From Saksenaea vasiformis B4078 (Eukaryota; Mucoromycota; Mucoromycetes; Mucorales; Saksenaeaceae), in NCBI GenBank assembly GCA_000697055.1, contig JNDT01001590.1, forward strand, positions 1 to 64,000: a stretch of 64,000 bases of DNA, in the 5' to 3' direction. The position numbers and the translations under genes were made by a program. Below the pieces are notes generated by a model. The model was not told where the DNA came from. It searched no databases and saw only the letters and a program-made list of their open reading frames with translations. Shown piece by piece: positions 35,530 to 47,931 of this stretch. Numbering within the stretch: position 1 is the first letter of the stretch; each line of letters starts with the position of its first letter.

Positions 35530-38285
35530 TTTGAAAGGTTATGGAGGGAAGAAAAAACAAAAGGAAACTTTGCCAAGCGAAGGTTAGATTTGGGTTCGTA
35601 TGCTTTGCGTCGGGGCTTTTTTTAGCAAAGTGCGGTTGAGATTTGGTCGGAGTTGGGGAATAATACATTGGGAACAAGCAAACCCAAGTGAATATCACGT
35701 TCTGACACTCTGCGAACAAGGGCATATGCCTGAGCTCTAGTATAGATGGGTTGATGGTTACCTTTAATGTCGTTCCAGCAGACAGCATACATGTTTCAGG
35801 ATGCATCAGTGTCACACAGCAGTACCCCACGATAGTTACTCCATGTTAGGTACAGTGCACATGATTCAATGGCGCGAGGGAATCCTGATGACTCTGGCTA
35901 CATGTTAAGAATCTCTGCTTCAAACGGGAGTCGCAACCTTACGAGAACCCGAGCCTGATATATATTGTTGACGAGGGACTACATGCCTTTGAAAGGATCC
36001 ATTCTCATACTCAGTTGCTGCAAAAAGCGCCTGCAGCGAGGTATTCTCGGCAAGCAGATAAACCTGTAAACGAGGATTTCCGTATAAGATATGCGACATA
36101 AAAAACGCGCTTATACTTTCTACAACTTGAGAATCATAGGAACGCTTCTCGCAAACTTAGACCATTGGTTATTGACGTCCGCACATCCTGGAGATGGGTC
36201 AACCAGTGTGGGGAATGACTTGATAGCACTTGCTGAGAACGGTGAAAAGAATGTTCTTAAATATGTACAGACTGAAGAACTCATCAAAGGAATTCGGGGA
36301 CCTCTACCGGCAAGAGGATACTACTCATCACTTCTTTTTTTTGTAGGGCGAGGGGTTTAACGTGCCATCCGTTTGCATCGCTATGCCTTTTGTCACCATC
36401 AAGTATGCTGTTGATCACCTTGCTATCTTGTCGATGTTGGTTGTCAATTCCTTTGTCAATGACGGATCTTGTCTGCACCGGAGAGAATGTGTTGGTGGAC
36501 AATCAAAAAACAATGGATAGATATACTTCTCAGCATCCATCTGATAAGGTGGTGACCACTGGAGACCATCTGAAAGCGCTGAGACCAGTTCCTACTGTTC
36601 ATAGCCATGATCCTGAGTGATATCTTAATTGCTTTTATTATCGCTAGAAAACCACATTGACCCAACAGAAGGTCGAATAATCATCAATGAGGAAAGAAAA
36701 TGAGAATTACCCGATGATGATGAAACTTTGTAACAATGTGGTTTGAGTGGAATACTAGCATCGGAACAAAAAGGAGAAAGCATATTCGTTGTAGCATGAA
36801 ATGTCTCAAGGTTGGAGCTGAATGATGAAGGTTGCAGATTGCATAAGAGTATCCACGACTGTCAAAAATTGGCTCGCAAGTTCTTCCTGGTTAATCGAAA
36901 ATGAAATACTTAAATGGTAGGTTCCTCAGCTCAGACAACTGTGACTAGTATACGTTGATTGGTATGCCTCCATAGATTCATGCTAAATATCGTACAATGC
37001 TGGTATACTCGATCTTTGTTTGAATAACTAGATGTTATCTGCTGCATTCAATTCTATGCCGATATTAAATATCCGACATTTCTAGCGCGATCGTTGCAAC
37101 TGAAAAGATGGCAATAAGGTGAGCGATAATGGAAAAAGCGCGTGTGATGGCCAAAATAGAGTTGCTTGAAAATAGAGCGCACGTTCATACTATGGTAAAA
37201 TAGGAGATAGAACGAGAACTGACAGTTAGCTGAATGAATAGTGCCACTCGTTAAGTAGCATCGCGAAAACCTTGTCATATATCTTACGATAGTCCAGTTA
37301 AGAATGTAGAGATGTACAGGTTGTAAGCGCTGCTACGAGTTGAAAGATCTTGAGGCGAGTCGTTGTGCCTTCTTTATATATGCAAAGGAGGGCTCGTAAA
37401 TAGTGTGGATATATTTTACAAGTACATCTCTCTGCAGGTACGTTGTGGTTGTGTTATACACAATTGCGCCACTGCAGATAGTCCACACCCAATCCTGCCC
37501 TCGCGTCAGAGCGCAAAACTGTTCTATGCACTACGAGAGGTGATTTGTTACATTAATTTTTGATGGCCGTTGTCAAAGATATCCGACCGTTTGTCGACAC
37601 GTCGTCATGATCATTGATTTAAAACGATTCACATCAAAGGATAACTCGTCTGTGTCGACGTTATTAGCTAGGAGGTACGATTTTATACCAACGATATCGT
37701 TTTGGATGAATTTCTGGAGGAATAAACAGATACAATAGAAGAAGTTACAGACCATTAAGATTACGTTAGATGGAAGAGGATTATATACAACCTATGCGCA
37801 GCCAGCAACCGCAAAAATGGCATTTTCCCTGGGTGAGCCCCATCAAGTTAGTTTGGACCCATTTTCGAAAGTAAAAGCTCGCAAACAGATGGTTTTAAAA
37901 GACTTCGTGATCCGTTGGCCACACCATTAAATTGTCTTGCGACTACCTGTTCCTCTTACTAAAAGCGCCAATCGGGCTTTTAAACCATTTTACCATCAAT
38001 TAGATTAATTACGGCCGTTTACAATTTCCCATAGGTGTAGATTGGACACTTTGCAGCCTAATACGCACTGTAACTCAAATTCCGCGACATAAGTACGAAG
38101 CATGTAAAGTAAACGATTTTCTTAGGGGACACAGCGTTATACAATTGTGTATCACTGTAAAACAAAATTTTCTTACAAGCTATCGTTGTATATCCCTATC
38201 ATGCACTATGACAAAGGTTTAGCCAGATATTACCATGAAATTTTTAGTAAAACTGAGTCTAGGGTAAAGTTTAGGGTAGGTTCTA
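35530..38285. other. about 2.7 kb without a recognisable gene
   Basis: Upstream region of the flippase and beyond. Short ORFs (36091-36360 +, 36390-36620 +) have no domain and no clear splice partners. I see no repeat unit or RNA gene. Confidence 0.45.
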
Positions 38286-38289
38286 AGAT

Positions 38290-38787
38290 AATCTGCTCTG
38301 TGCAACACCTATGGTCCCTAAGAGAATCGATTGGAAAATGGGAGCCAGGTAATGATGAGCGTACGAATCCTCGATGTTGCATGGGGAAGGCTGGGCTTGG
38401 AACCGTGGTAGGTACTGGACCAATACATGGGTTACATGTAAGTCGACTTCATTCTCGTTGTTGAGAACGGCTCCCATAACCTTGTGTGCAAAAACTATTG
38501 CCGCAACGAAGTCAGTAGATGGTTGCTGTGCAATATGAAAGCACCAGCGTTGAGATTCTTCAGGGGGAGATGAGCAGTTCCATGTCCAAATCGATCGATG
38601 CAACGGCAGCATGATGTAATTTTTGTCCGAGATACTCGGTGATAGCATTGTCAAGATTGTTCCCAACCAAATACATGTCGTCCAAAGATAATAGCAGCAA
38701 GTCGCCCATGTTCGTGGCCTTAAATTGTAACTGGATGGACGGTGACTTAGATAGCATAACATTGTCGAGATATATTTTGATCTGCAA
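38290..38787 (-). pseudogene. relic of lineage-specific family (domain like 22.5 and 48.4 kb genes)
   Basis: On the minus strand two frames are split near 38560: MQIKIYLDNVMLSKSP... with AITEYLGQKLHHAA, then FVAAIVFAHKVMGAVLN... with NIEDSYAHHYLAPIFQSIL. The E-x-x-Y-x-H-x-L-x-P helix resembles SEAAYCHHVLWPML in the 560-aa gene at 48454-50649. The following LLEASG part was not found. Frameshift and truncation mark it as a pseudogene. Confidence 0.45.
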
Positions 38788-38986
38788 TTATCCAGGCGCT
38801 TTCGTCAGGTGGTTGCTCGTTCATGGGTAGGTTTTCAAGACGAAAATCACCTGTTCCTTGATCATGCTACTCGATCGTGATATCCCAGGGATTTGGTGGT
38901 CCTCCTGGCCGTAAATGATAATAGTGATAGATCAGACGACGCTCCAATATCAACACCCATGTCCTTATATTCTCTTTAGCATATAG

Positions 38987-39600
38987 TTACTTCTCCTCCT
39001 CATCCACTAGTTCTAATTCACCCTGTTCCTCTTCAGCATCCACGGGAGCGTCACTACGAAGGTAGAAAAAATGTTGTAATTTCATCCCTTTCTTCCCTAT
39101 TACTCGAAGCAAATCATCTTTCTTTTTATCCTTACCATTCTTCCAGCCGTCTTTTTTCGAGGAGTGATCTTTAAAGGGACCCAGATGAGAAAATATAAAA
39201 GACCTTACATTATTCTCACTTACCACTTCACCGGTTTGATGTGTATACACAGCGAGGAGGAACGTGTGCATGCAGATGAACAAACCCCGCAATCTATAGC
39301 TTAATATCTCAGAAACTTTGTATCTTTTTTCTATTATTATAAGAGTTTTCTGTGCAGCTTACATATATTTCGAACATGACACGCAAACCTAATACGGAAT
39401 AAGAGAAACTGCTGTTCTGGGCAAAGGGGACACGTCCATTAGACAAAGGGATCAATGGGACAACGTAATCTGGTCTGACAAGTCCAGATCCCTTGTCATC
39501 GGTAATGATAGCGATGAACAGATCCTTCGTAAGGATGGAGAGGGAATCATGGCATAACAAACCAAAGTAACAGCGAAATGCTGGATTTTTCATGTAACTT
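38987..39600 (-). CDS. hypothetical spliced ORFs, uncertain
   Basis: Minus strand. One open stretch covers about 39589-39365, with CYFGLLCHDSLSILTKDLF and ending ...GLRVMFEIY at a GTAAGC donor. A second covers 39291-38987: MHTFLLAVYTHQTGEV, a GTAAGT donor at 39228, and an acceptor near 39177. Its acidic end is VDAEEEQGELELVDEEEK. The frames do not join cleanly in my hands, and the 5' side runs into dispersed repeat R1. I do not recognise a domain. This could be one small gene with an unmodelled exon or two fragments. Confidence 0.3.
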
Positions 39601-39802
39601 TGCGCCGATTGGGTGACTCTTTGCCATGAGAAATATTCATTTTGCGTTAATCCGAGTAATATTTCTCGCCTGGATGACCTGAGCTTTGCCTTGGGCGCTC
39701 CAGTGATGGATTTCCGGTATCCCATGGGAAAGCAGTAAAAATGTCTCACTGTAAGGACAAGCTCCACCCAAAATGATCCGTATTGAAGGGACGCATGAAA
39801 TT
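39598..39802 (-). repeat. dispersed repeat R1
   Basis: Its reverse complement (CATGCGTCCCTTCAATACGG, ATCATTTTGGGTGGAGC, CATTTTTACTGCTTTC, ATCACTGGAG, ATCCAGGCGA, GATTAACGCAAAA) aligns along ~200 bp with 54255-54480. Parts also align with 62845-63005 and 63042-63105. Ordered similarity with substitutions shows a dispersed, non-coding repeat, probably part of a transposable element whose full length is not in this window. Confidence 0.75.
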
Positions 39803-40482
39803 TTTTCTTTTTTTGCCTCTGTCTTTTCACAAAAATATCCCGGTGAGGTTGTTGATTCTTCATCATGTATACAAGATTATTATTCATGCCTTTTTATCAG
39901 ATATCTTAGGAACCACACCTAATTCGAGACGCATTTTGGAGCCATATCTTGCACAGTCGCACACCCACCGAAACTATCCCAAACCCGATTGATCTCAGGG
40001 ACGGAATTTGGTATGGCTCCTAAGAAAAAGAAAACTAAGATACGGCAGCTTGATTGCAAGGAATTGGAGGAAGTCTGCTTGGTCGCTTTTTCTTGCCCCT
40101 CTATTGATATAAATCGGTCAGGTGCCGCTTACAAGGAGTTCAGCCGCAATCAGTCTGAGGAAGCAGAAAACCAAGGCTTGAATTAATGGTGGGTTTTCTT
40201 TTTGTAAGAACTCCAATGTTAACAGAGTCCCGAGAGTCAGACATCTACATCATCCGTAAAGGCTCGTCGTTTCTCGCGGCAAGGTCGCCATGACGAGAAA
40301 GGCCAGTTGCAACATGCTGTCTTCCCAACCACCTCCTCGGTAATTCACGCAACGTAGGATGAAAGTGTATTTGCAACAAGAGCTTTCTTTGTTATCCTTA
40401 GCAATAGATAAAATAATATAAACGTAGTCTTTTTTCTTTCAGCGTATCAGCTGCATATAGGACGATAGCATACAGCGAGTTA

Positions 40483-41573
40483 TCAAGGTAATTGCAGGCC
40501 GCCGTCAATGCATAAGACCTAGTTGTGTTGCTCCAGATCAATTTCATATGAAGACAAAAAGCTCAATCTCTTACCTGGCCATGAAGGTACTTTGCCTGCG
40601 CTACAAACATAGCAGCTTCGGCTACCTCATCGACCGTTCCAATCCTTCGTAGAGAAATGGATTGCAGCAGTGCTTCTCTTTTTTGAGATGGGATACCTGG
40701 AAAAGACAGGATCAGTCGGGTCAAAGCCAGAAACATCGTCATCTTACCGGCTGTCATATCCGTTTCAATGAAACCAGGCGCAATAGCATTGACTCGGATT
40801 TGTGATGGCCCGAGCTCCTTAGCAAGTGATTTTGTAAAACCTATCTCGCCAAAAAAAAAAAAAAGAATGAATGATTCACTGACTCCTCTCTTTTCTTTGC
40901 CTGTACCGATCACGCCTGCTTTCGATGCACTATAAGCTGCCTGGCCAGCATTGCCGTGAATCCCTATAACACTAGAAATATTGATGATACAGCCACCTAT
41001 ACACTCAGCTATGCATGAGTAACAAGCAAAGTCTTTACATGTTTTATTACCTTGACGTTTACGGAGCATAGCTTTTGATACATGTTGACACATTCTCATT
41101 GTACCCAGTAAATTTGTATTTATTGTGTCTTCCAGATCATTGTTTTTGAGCTGTATCAAAAGACTATCGCGTGAGACACCTAACGTAGTACCAGCGTCAA
41201 TCGACGTTTAAAAATGCAGTTATTCTTTTTTTTTTTTTACCCGCTGCATTGACCAGGTAATCAATCGATCTCGTCTTTAATAATTCCTTTTTTTTTTGAT
41301 TCATTAGATAGTGTGGAAGATGTATCAATTACTTACTTTGAGTTTTAAATCTATCTCTTCGCGTTTAGAGACATCTAAAACGAGACCTGTGTGGCCTTCT
41401 CCATGAAGTTTCGCAAAGTTGTCTTGCACAGCACGGACACGTTCGGGATCTCGACCAATCAAGATGGTTTGAACACCTTGACGAGCAAATGCATTGGCAA
41501 TGCCGAAACCAATACCACGTGTTGCACCAGTAATGATAGCTGTCTTTTGAGCCAAACGTGTACCAGCACTCAT
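40483..41573 (-). CDS. 3-oxoacyl-[ACP] reductase-like SDR (Oar1/FabG family)
   Basis: Seven exons, minus: 41573-41337, 41274-41241, 41179-41051, 40996-40907, 40840-40748, 40696-40575, 40518-40483; 741 nt, 246 aa, the usual classical SDR length. The cofactor loop is TGATRGIG (~15-22), the structural motif is NAAG, and the catalytic triad is Ser142 (NISSVIG), Tyr155 and Lys159 (YSASKAG). The NAIAPGFIETDM segment is FabG-type. The 3-oxoacyl-ACP to 3-hydroxyacyl-ACP step of mitochondrial (type II) fatty acid synthesis is the best match; other SDR activities are possible. There is no obvious mitochondrial presequence: the Rossmann fold starts at residue 10. It is divergent from the GPATCH8-like gene, with 126 bp between start codons. 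Confidence 0.9.
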
Positions 41574-41699
41574 GAAGAAACGTCACGGCATGCTTTGGGG
41601 GGAGCTAGCTGGTTTGACCCGACATTTTTTCGTTTTCTCATCCCGACTGTTGATTCTCTCTTTTTCTTCCAACAAGCTTTTACGTAACCTTCTTTAAGC
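41574..41699. promoter_or_regulatory. short divergent intergenic region (shared promoter)
   Basis: Only 126 bp separate the ATG of the reductase (minus, 41571-41573) from that of the GPATCH8-like gene (plus, 41700-41702). The interval has a pyrimidine-rich stretch (TTCTCTCTTTTTCTTCC region) and no clear TATA box. Both transcripts must start here or further inside, so a bidirectional promoter is likely. Confidence 0.6.
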
Positions 41700-43096
41700 A
41701 TGAATTCGTCATCCAAAAAGGTAGGTGAATAGCCAACGTTTTTGCTGAGCAAACAAAAGAAAAAAAAGTTTTGCTTTGTGAAAGCGTTTTGTTATCACCA
41801 AGTTTAGCATCGAATCTACCCGTCGTCTCTATTTTCTTTTTTTTCTATGCTCTTTCCATCCTCTTTCTACTTTCTTTCCCTATTTTTGCCATCTGACCAT
41901 AGCAAGAAGAAGAACAACAACAATACTTGGACGACGATGCAAGTCAGCTGAATTATGGTGAATTGACCTTTGATTCAGAATTGGATGATGAGGAAACACA
42001 CCGAGCCAATATGGAGACGCATATTCCAGAAACAAATATTGGCTATCGTTTACTGCAACGTATGGGTTGGAAAGTAGGTCAAGGTTTAGGTTCAACCGGT
42101 CAGGGTAAGTCTCCTCTTTTTTATTATCTTTGAATCAAACCTACACGGCTGCGGGTTATAGGTCGCACCGATCCAATCCCCATCGATCTCAAGTTGGATT
42201 CTTTGGGTGTTGGTAAAGCCGACCAAGAAAACGCATACCATGTATCATCCACAGCAAAACGCAAGGCATTAGACAGCGAAAAACAACTGGAAGAGACAAA
42301 TGAAGAAAAACAGCAACGAGAAGTCAAAGTAGTCAAGCAAGAAGCCATTGCACGCGAACTGAAAGTAGTCAAACGTGCATTTTATTGTGAACTATGTGAC
42401 AAACAGTATCGCAAGATCAGTGAATACGAACAACATTTACAGAGCTATGACCATCATCATCGAAAGGTAAAAAAGGAAAACAGAGATTCCGTAGTTATTA
42501 AAAAGTGAGTATTGTAGCGATTCAAAGATATGAAAGAACAGACAAGAAAATCGACATTTGTGCAATCGGATAAGGAAAAGAAGAGGGAACGAGAACGAAA
42601 ACGTGAAGAACGTGAATTGAAACGGATGCAGGAAGCCATGCGCAAGCCAGCCTCGGGTGTTTCGAAAACGACGACTTCGCAAGAGAGCGTAGCACGGAAC
42701 ACACCCACCACTGGCAGTAGTAGCAGTAACAGTGGCGGAGGAGGAGGGGGTTGGACAACGGTGGCGGAACCAAACCAGCCAGCTGCATCAGGACGTAGCG
42801 GAGGAGGTTGGACAACCGTGACAGAACCGAGTCAGTCAACCGCTCCGCCATCATCAGGACGAGGCGGAGGGTGGGTGACTATGCCAGCAGCATCACCATC
42901 ACCATCACCGTCGAAAGCTGTCCAGCCGACCATAACCACACCCACACCCACACCACAGATGCAGGTAAAACAAGAAGAAAAACAACCAGCACCTGTGACA
43001 TCCGCCACATCTGTTGCTGCTCCGCCAGTCAAGCTTTCTTTCGGACTTCCGCAAAAGAAGCCGGGAGGGTTCCAATTTGGTTTGAAGAAAAAGTAG
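41700..43096 (+). CDS. G-patch and C2H2 zinc-finger protein (GPATCH8-like)
   Basis: Four exons: 41700-41720, 41903-42104, 42162-42466, 42518-43096; 1107 nt, 368 aa. The G-patch (NIGYRLLQRMGWKVGQGLG) lies at ~50-75 and is typical of RNA-processing factors that activate DEAH helicases. A basic coiled-coil-like segment leads to a C2H2 finger (FYCELCDKQYRKISEYEQHL, then SYDHHHRK) of the type shared by GPATCH8 and ZNF804 proteins. The C-terminal half is a Lys/Arg/Glu stretch (EKKRERERKREERELKR), then Gly/Ser/Thr/Pro-rich low complexity containing GGGWTTVxEP repeats three times. It ends SFGLPQKKPGGFQFGLKKK. A nuclear role in pre-mRNA splicing is the likely one. The first exon is only 7 codons. Confidence 0.88.
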
Positions 43097-43830
43097 AAAA
43101 TAAAAAGAAATATTATTTGTAGAAGGAGAGAAGAAAAAGTGATGGCTTTGAAAAACGCATGGTGAATGCGTATGATTCACTAGGGAATATCAAAATGAAT
43201 CAAAGAGCTCCTTTAGATTGGGGATGACCAGGAAATATTGTTATGACATGGATGCCGATCAGTTCATTACTCTGAATAAAGCAATGCACCGAACTAATCG
43301 CCGTTCAATGCAATTATTCGAAGCAGACAAGACAGACAACGTACAAGCTCCTCTCGACAATAGAAACGATGATAACAGAAGTATATAGGAAAACGTGTTC
43401 TGCAGGACTAACATTTCTTCTGCAAGTTCTGATGTCTGGGAGGTAGACAGACTTATCGACGCACTTTCTGTTGTAGTTAAGCATTCTCTGATAAAAATCA
43501 ATCAACTATCTTCCGTTCAAAAAGACAGCAGCAGCCCATAAAGCCTCCTAAAACTCTTTGAGTAGATATTTCCTCATCCGTAGTCATCCGCGCATCGTAA
43601 GGTATATTTTCTATTCCTCATGAGTTGCTTACCCATGATCAATGGATTGATGGCAGAAAGAATAACTGAAAGAAAAGCAGACCCTATAAAAGTTGCGTGG
43701 CGTCTCGAGGAAAAATCGCTGTTAGCGCAAAAACTTGTATGTTTTCAAGCGGCGGCGAATTCCAAAAAAGAGAGCGGGAGTGGGTGAAGATTTTCCAACT
43801 TTTGCTATTGTTTGCATACACTGACGAGTC
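43097..43830. other. intergenic, no gene recognised
   Basis: Short ORFs only. Serves as 3' region of the GPATCH8-like gene and 5' region of DENR. Confidence 0.5.
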
Positions 43831-44772
43831 ATGGAACCAAGGCAACTTTTGTATTGTGGCAGTAAGTCGAAGCTTCCATAGTAAGATCAACGAAACTTAA
43901 CGGTACTGATTTTCTGTTTAGTTTGCACTATGCCTCTGGAGGTAAATGAAAGAAAAAGAGCAGGAAGCGTCACGCGTGCATCGGTCAACTCTTGCACGTA
44001 CGATGGACAGGATCGACTAATCAACGCGACCTCCATGGATAGTACTGCGAATTCAGTGGTACACAAGAGAAGTGCAAGCAATGGCTTAAAGACAATCACG
44101 AAGAATTGTACGAAAAGATGTACGATGTTGGAGGTAACGCTCATCCGCTTTCTACTTGCTTCATGTTTCTTATGTCCTTTGACTGCTTTTTTTCTTTGCA
44201 GAGATTACCGAAGGTGTTAAGAATGTAGCTGTGGATGATACGGCCGCTGAGGGTAAGTCTGACAGAACGGTTGTCAGAGACAAGTCGGCACGACTGGAAG
44301 CCAAACTGGAACGTGAGATCAAGAAGAAGATGGTACATACATCCACAACATGCCAGTACTGACAAAATCCTTGACTTAGTCTACACGTGTTACGATTAAA
44401 CGTGTTGAAAGAACCAGGAGGAAATGTGTGACAACCATCCACGGTCTGGATGTCTTTGGTAAGAACCCTACACATCCTTGTGCGGATTTACTGATGACGA
44501 TGGCTCGATAAAGACGTGGATCTGAAGAAGGCAGCCAAGATGTTTGCCAACAAATTTGCTTGCGGCTCATCCGTGGCAAAGAACAACCAAAACCAAGATG
44601 AAATTGTGGTGCAAGGAGACTTTTCTGACGAATTGCATGACCTCATTCTAGCAAACTGGCCACATGTAAGAGTAAAATAAGCTGTGTGATATTTTTATTT
44701 ACTTCTCTATAGGTGCCCGAGGATAACATTGATATCGTTGAAGAAGCAAAGAAAAAGAAGGGTGGAAACTAA
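43831..44772 (+). CDS. density-regulated protein DENR / Tma22
   Basis: Seven exons: 43831-43861, 43922-43941, 44043-44133, 44202-44332, 44380-44458, 44514-44665, 44713-44772; 564 nt, 187 aa, the family length. The N-terminus MEPRQLLYCGICTMPLEYCE supplies the zinc-binding Cys set (9, 12, 19 and 28). The C-terminal SUI1/eIF1-like domain begins STRVTIKRVERTRRKCVTTI (~118) and runs through ANKFACGSSV and IVVQGDFSDELHDLI. With MCT-1/Tma20 it recycles 40S subunits and promotes re-initiation. Exon 2 is only 20 nt; its inclusion is required for the Cys motif to be read in phase. Confidence 0.93.
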
Positions 44773-46825
44773 AATAAATAAGATCATTGCGTGAATGAAT
44801 CTTTCAGTCTTGTGGTATTCCAACAATATACGTATTTTACCAGCAGAATCCACTGGAGAAGGATGCAGTCGTTTTGCATCTCAGTATCTTTATTGTTTCC
44901 CACATAGCTGCTTATTACAACACCAGACACGCCTCGCTTTATTTCCATGTGCCAGTGCTGGCTGTATCTTTCAACAGACAGCGACGCTCACTAAGACATG
45001 ATTGCACGATAAAAGACAGTATATATCCAAATGTTGTGGATGAATATGGAGGGCGAAGTGTCGCATACTGAGAAAGAACAGACATGATGCCGGAGGCGAA
45101 GACGAACCTGTAAACTGCTGACATGTCTGCGACATGTACACATTGCTATCCTTAGTTCCGAGTCTGGCTTGTACCTGAATAAGATGCTCTACGTTCTTTC
45201 TGCACCTCGTTAATTTCTCAATATGATAGCACGCCACCGAAAGAAAGCAGCATTTATCTGATTTGACAGGTCTCTCATGCGACAACACTATTATCTACAG
45301 CAGCGTTAGCAGCACAACGGCAGCTCTGATGAAGTTACTTCTCGATAATATGCTTTGTATAGCATCTTTTATGCAAGTTACATCTAGTAGCTGCCCTTTT
45401 ACATAGTAACGGCTAACTTATGATTGACAGCTTGTTCTTTGTCCCCTTCACGTCCGCAACGCCAGTAACGCCAGTAACGCCGTATTCTTCAGGATGAGAA
45501 TCAGAATCAGCAACAACATGGAGTGCAGCTGACCAGAACTCGCATAATAAAGGAAGAAGTCTTCGTCTGAACTCGCTTTGTACTTGTTTGCCTGCGAACT
45601 TCGATTTGATATATTGGATATTAAGGTCAAGTGTCCGGGACACAGAAGTAGACAGCGGTAGAGCAAAAATGAATGGGAAAATCCTCAAGATTGAAAAGCG
45701 TGTCTTCTGTTCCATCTGGATCGATGATAACGAAGGGGAGAGAAAGACTTTCCCTGCCATGCTCGTCTGCATGCATAAACCTTATTTCTCTTGTTTCCAG
45801 CCCACGTTTTGAACATTGTACATATGACATGTACTTAATGTATGATATTTACATCTTGGTCGAGTTAGATACATTTGCTTCTATAGATGCTTTTATGATA
45901 TGAAACGAAGCATAACGTGAGGCGGTTAGCGGCTGCTTATTTCTCGAAAGAAGATTCCTGTTCTATGGAATCATTACTGGCAGTCTAAAAGAAAAAGAAA
46001 TCGAGTCATCTTGCGGAAGTCCATCGCGAATTGAATATGCGATATTATTGCTGTCTTTCAATTGAAGACCCTGATGGTCTTCTCGTCGTTCTTATCTGTG
46101 ACAACTTTCCGCAATCAGCACATATGCAGACCAACAAAACGACTTCCTTTTCTCCCCTGTTTTTATTATCACAGTGCACAATGACTCTGACAAAAACCAT
46201 GAACGACGCTGAGCCCATTCGCAAAGAGCCTTCCTATATGAGGATTTCGTCGAGCACTTCCCTCGTGCAACGACAGTAGACAAACCGGGCGCACGAAGAG
46301 TCAGAGTACATGACTATGTGAGTATTTGACATTGTAGGGGCCAGAAAAGTGTGACTGTTTGAACAACCAAACGCTCAAGAGAGCATAGGCTAGATTAGAA
46401 AACTGCAGCACCAACAATATAAAGCTGTTGAAAAAACATGATAATATCAGCTCTTCAACACATATATCCAGATAAGGATGTCTTGGTCTTCAGTGACCCA
46501 ATTATAGGGCACTTCTAGTTTGGGTAACGTTGTTACGCGACATTCATACATGTAACACTACGGCGGGTATTGGGATGGTTTTTAGGTGGTGGTTTTTGGA
46601 CGTGTCTCCCTGCGGGAGATAACTTTGTGCAAAATACTTCATTGGGAAAAGTCCATTCTAACTCGATTAAGCAGCCACCATTGTTTTAAAGAGCCGAAAT
46701 TTTCTTCTGACACTTTTTTTTTTTAGGTTGGTTCAGCCAATGCTACACAAAAATGAGAATAAAAAGTTTAAATTCATCGACCCTTTCCGAAAACGGAACT
46801 TCATCTTTCTCTCTTGTTGTTGACA
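44773..46825. other. intergenic with uncertain ORFs
   Basis: 45413-45830 (minus) contains two overlapping frames. One has VIIDPDGTEDTLFNLEDF and the other SVSRTLDLNIQYIKSKF, possibly one frameshifted or spliced gene; no domain recognised. CGCCAGTAA is repeated three times at 45458-45482. 46700-46725 has a poly-T tract. Confidence 0.4.
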
Positions 46826-47107
46826 ATGTATTCTCGTGATGAAACCCTGTTGCCCTATTTCCAAGATGCCGAAGTGCTTTACACAACGCAGGTGTGGTCG
46901 ACCGTACCCTCCCATCTACAGATAATGTCGGATTGGAGCAGCGACCAAACAGTTCATCATCCCCAAGAACATACGTACCCTACGACACCGCCATGTGGCC
47001 TCCTATATGAATTGCAAAGACTGTTTACAACACGCACCCTATTTGCAATCTCAGTTTCCGTCATCAGCATAACCCTGGGGGTTGTTATCTGCACCCAAAG
47101 ATCCTGA
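46826..47107 (+). CDS. small tail-anchored protein family, member 1
   Basis: From the first in-frame ATG the protein is 93 aa. MYSRDETLLPYFQDAEVLYT and TQVWSTVPSHL align with LYPRDVPLLP...EEIIDSTRVWRGM in the 57 and 60 kb members. The C-terminus RTLFAISVSVISITLGVVIC + TQRS is one transmembrane helix plus a short tail, as in the others. It lacks the ~20-residue N-terminal segment of the long members. It may start in an unseen exon or be truncated. The copy at 47.6 kb is its closest relative. Confidence 0.6.
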   Translation: MYSRDETLLPYFQDAEVLYTTQVWSTVPSHLQIMSDWSSDQTVHHPQEHTYPTTPPCGLLYELQRLFTTRTLFAISVSVISITLGVVICTQRS

Positions 47108-47572
47108 CTACATCAGGAACCGAATGCTCTGGTGAATACAAGAAGATTCCCGGAAGATAAACCTATACCCTGCTCCGCTATTAAGTTATACCTCCATCAA
47201 TACCTGTTAAATAAACGGCAACCTTTAGATAACCTATTGATACATGCCTCAGTACTGTGGTAGTGTGCACTCTCTTTCATACCTCTTTATGCTGTATAGT
47301 CTTTTTAAAAGCCATTTATATCCTACTGGATTGAGATCTTTACAAATCTAAAGGGCTTTTCCCCATCTTCAGTTGTAGAATAAATGAAAACAAAACCTCT
47401 GAATATGATATTTGAATTGCTGGCCACTGCGATCATCAAATGTCATTTCCCCATTTGGTAGGTGTGACTTTGTGTTCGAATCCTACTGCTGCGTGGGGGG
47501 ATATCTAAAATGGGGAAACCGTCGTCCACCTGACCAATAAAACGCAGTATATCTCCGCCAGAGATTCTTTAA

Positions 47573-47931
47573 ATGGGAGCAACTTATCCCGAAAACGAAA
47601 CGTTACTATCTCTTTCTTTCTTTCAATTGATAATGTATTCTCGTGAAAACACAATGTTGCCCTGTTTCCAAGAAGCCGAAGAGCTTTATACAACGCAAGT
47701 ATGGGTGAATATGCTCTCCCAGCTACAAGTACTGTCGGATTCGAGCAGCGAGGGAACGATAGATCTTCAAGAGCGTACGCAGGCCACTAAGACAACAACG
47801 TAGCTTCCGATATTAATTGCGAAGATTATTTCCAACGAGGAGATTATTTGCAGCATCCGTTTCCGCCTTCAGTATAACTATGGGGATCATTATCTGTACC
47901 CAAGGATCCTGACTACATCAGAATGCACAGA
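47573..47931 (+). pseudogene. small tail-anchored protein family, member 2 (frameshifted)
   Basis: The open frame MYSRENTMLPCFQEAEELYT then TQVWVNMLSQLQ matches member 1 but stops at 47801-47803. The transmembrane tail persists in another frame at ~47848-47911 (RLFAASVSAFSITMGIIIC + TQGS), matching member 1 to the last residue. So the gene has been broken by at least one frameshift and a deletion. Confidence 0.65.

Noticed and set aside
44221..44265. Intron starting at GGTAAGTCTG inside DENR exon 4
   Set aside because: A perfect-looking donor, but reading through it keeps the frame and family sequence, and removing it has no matching in-phase acceptor.
47474..47492. Second tRNA-like GTTCGAATCC
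   Set aside because: The flanking bases do not pair as a T-stem and there is no upstream D or anticodon arm.
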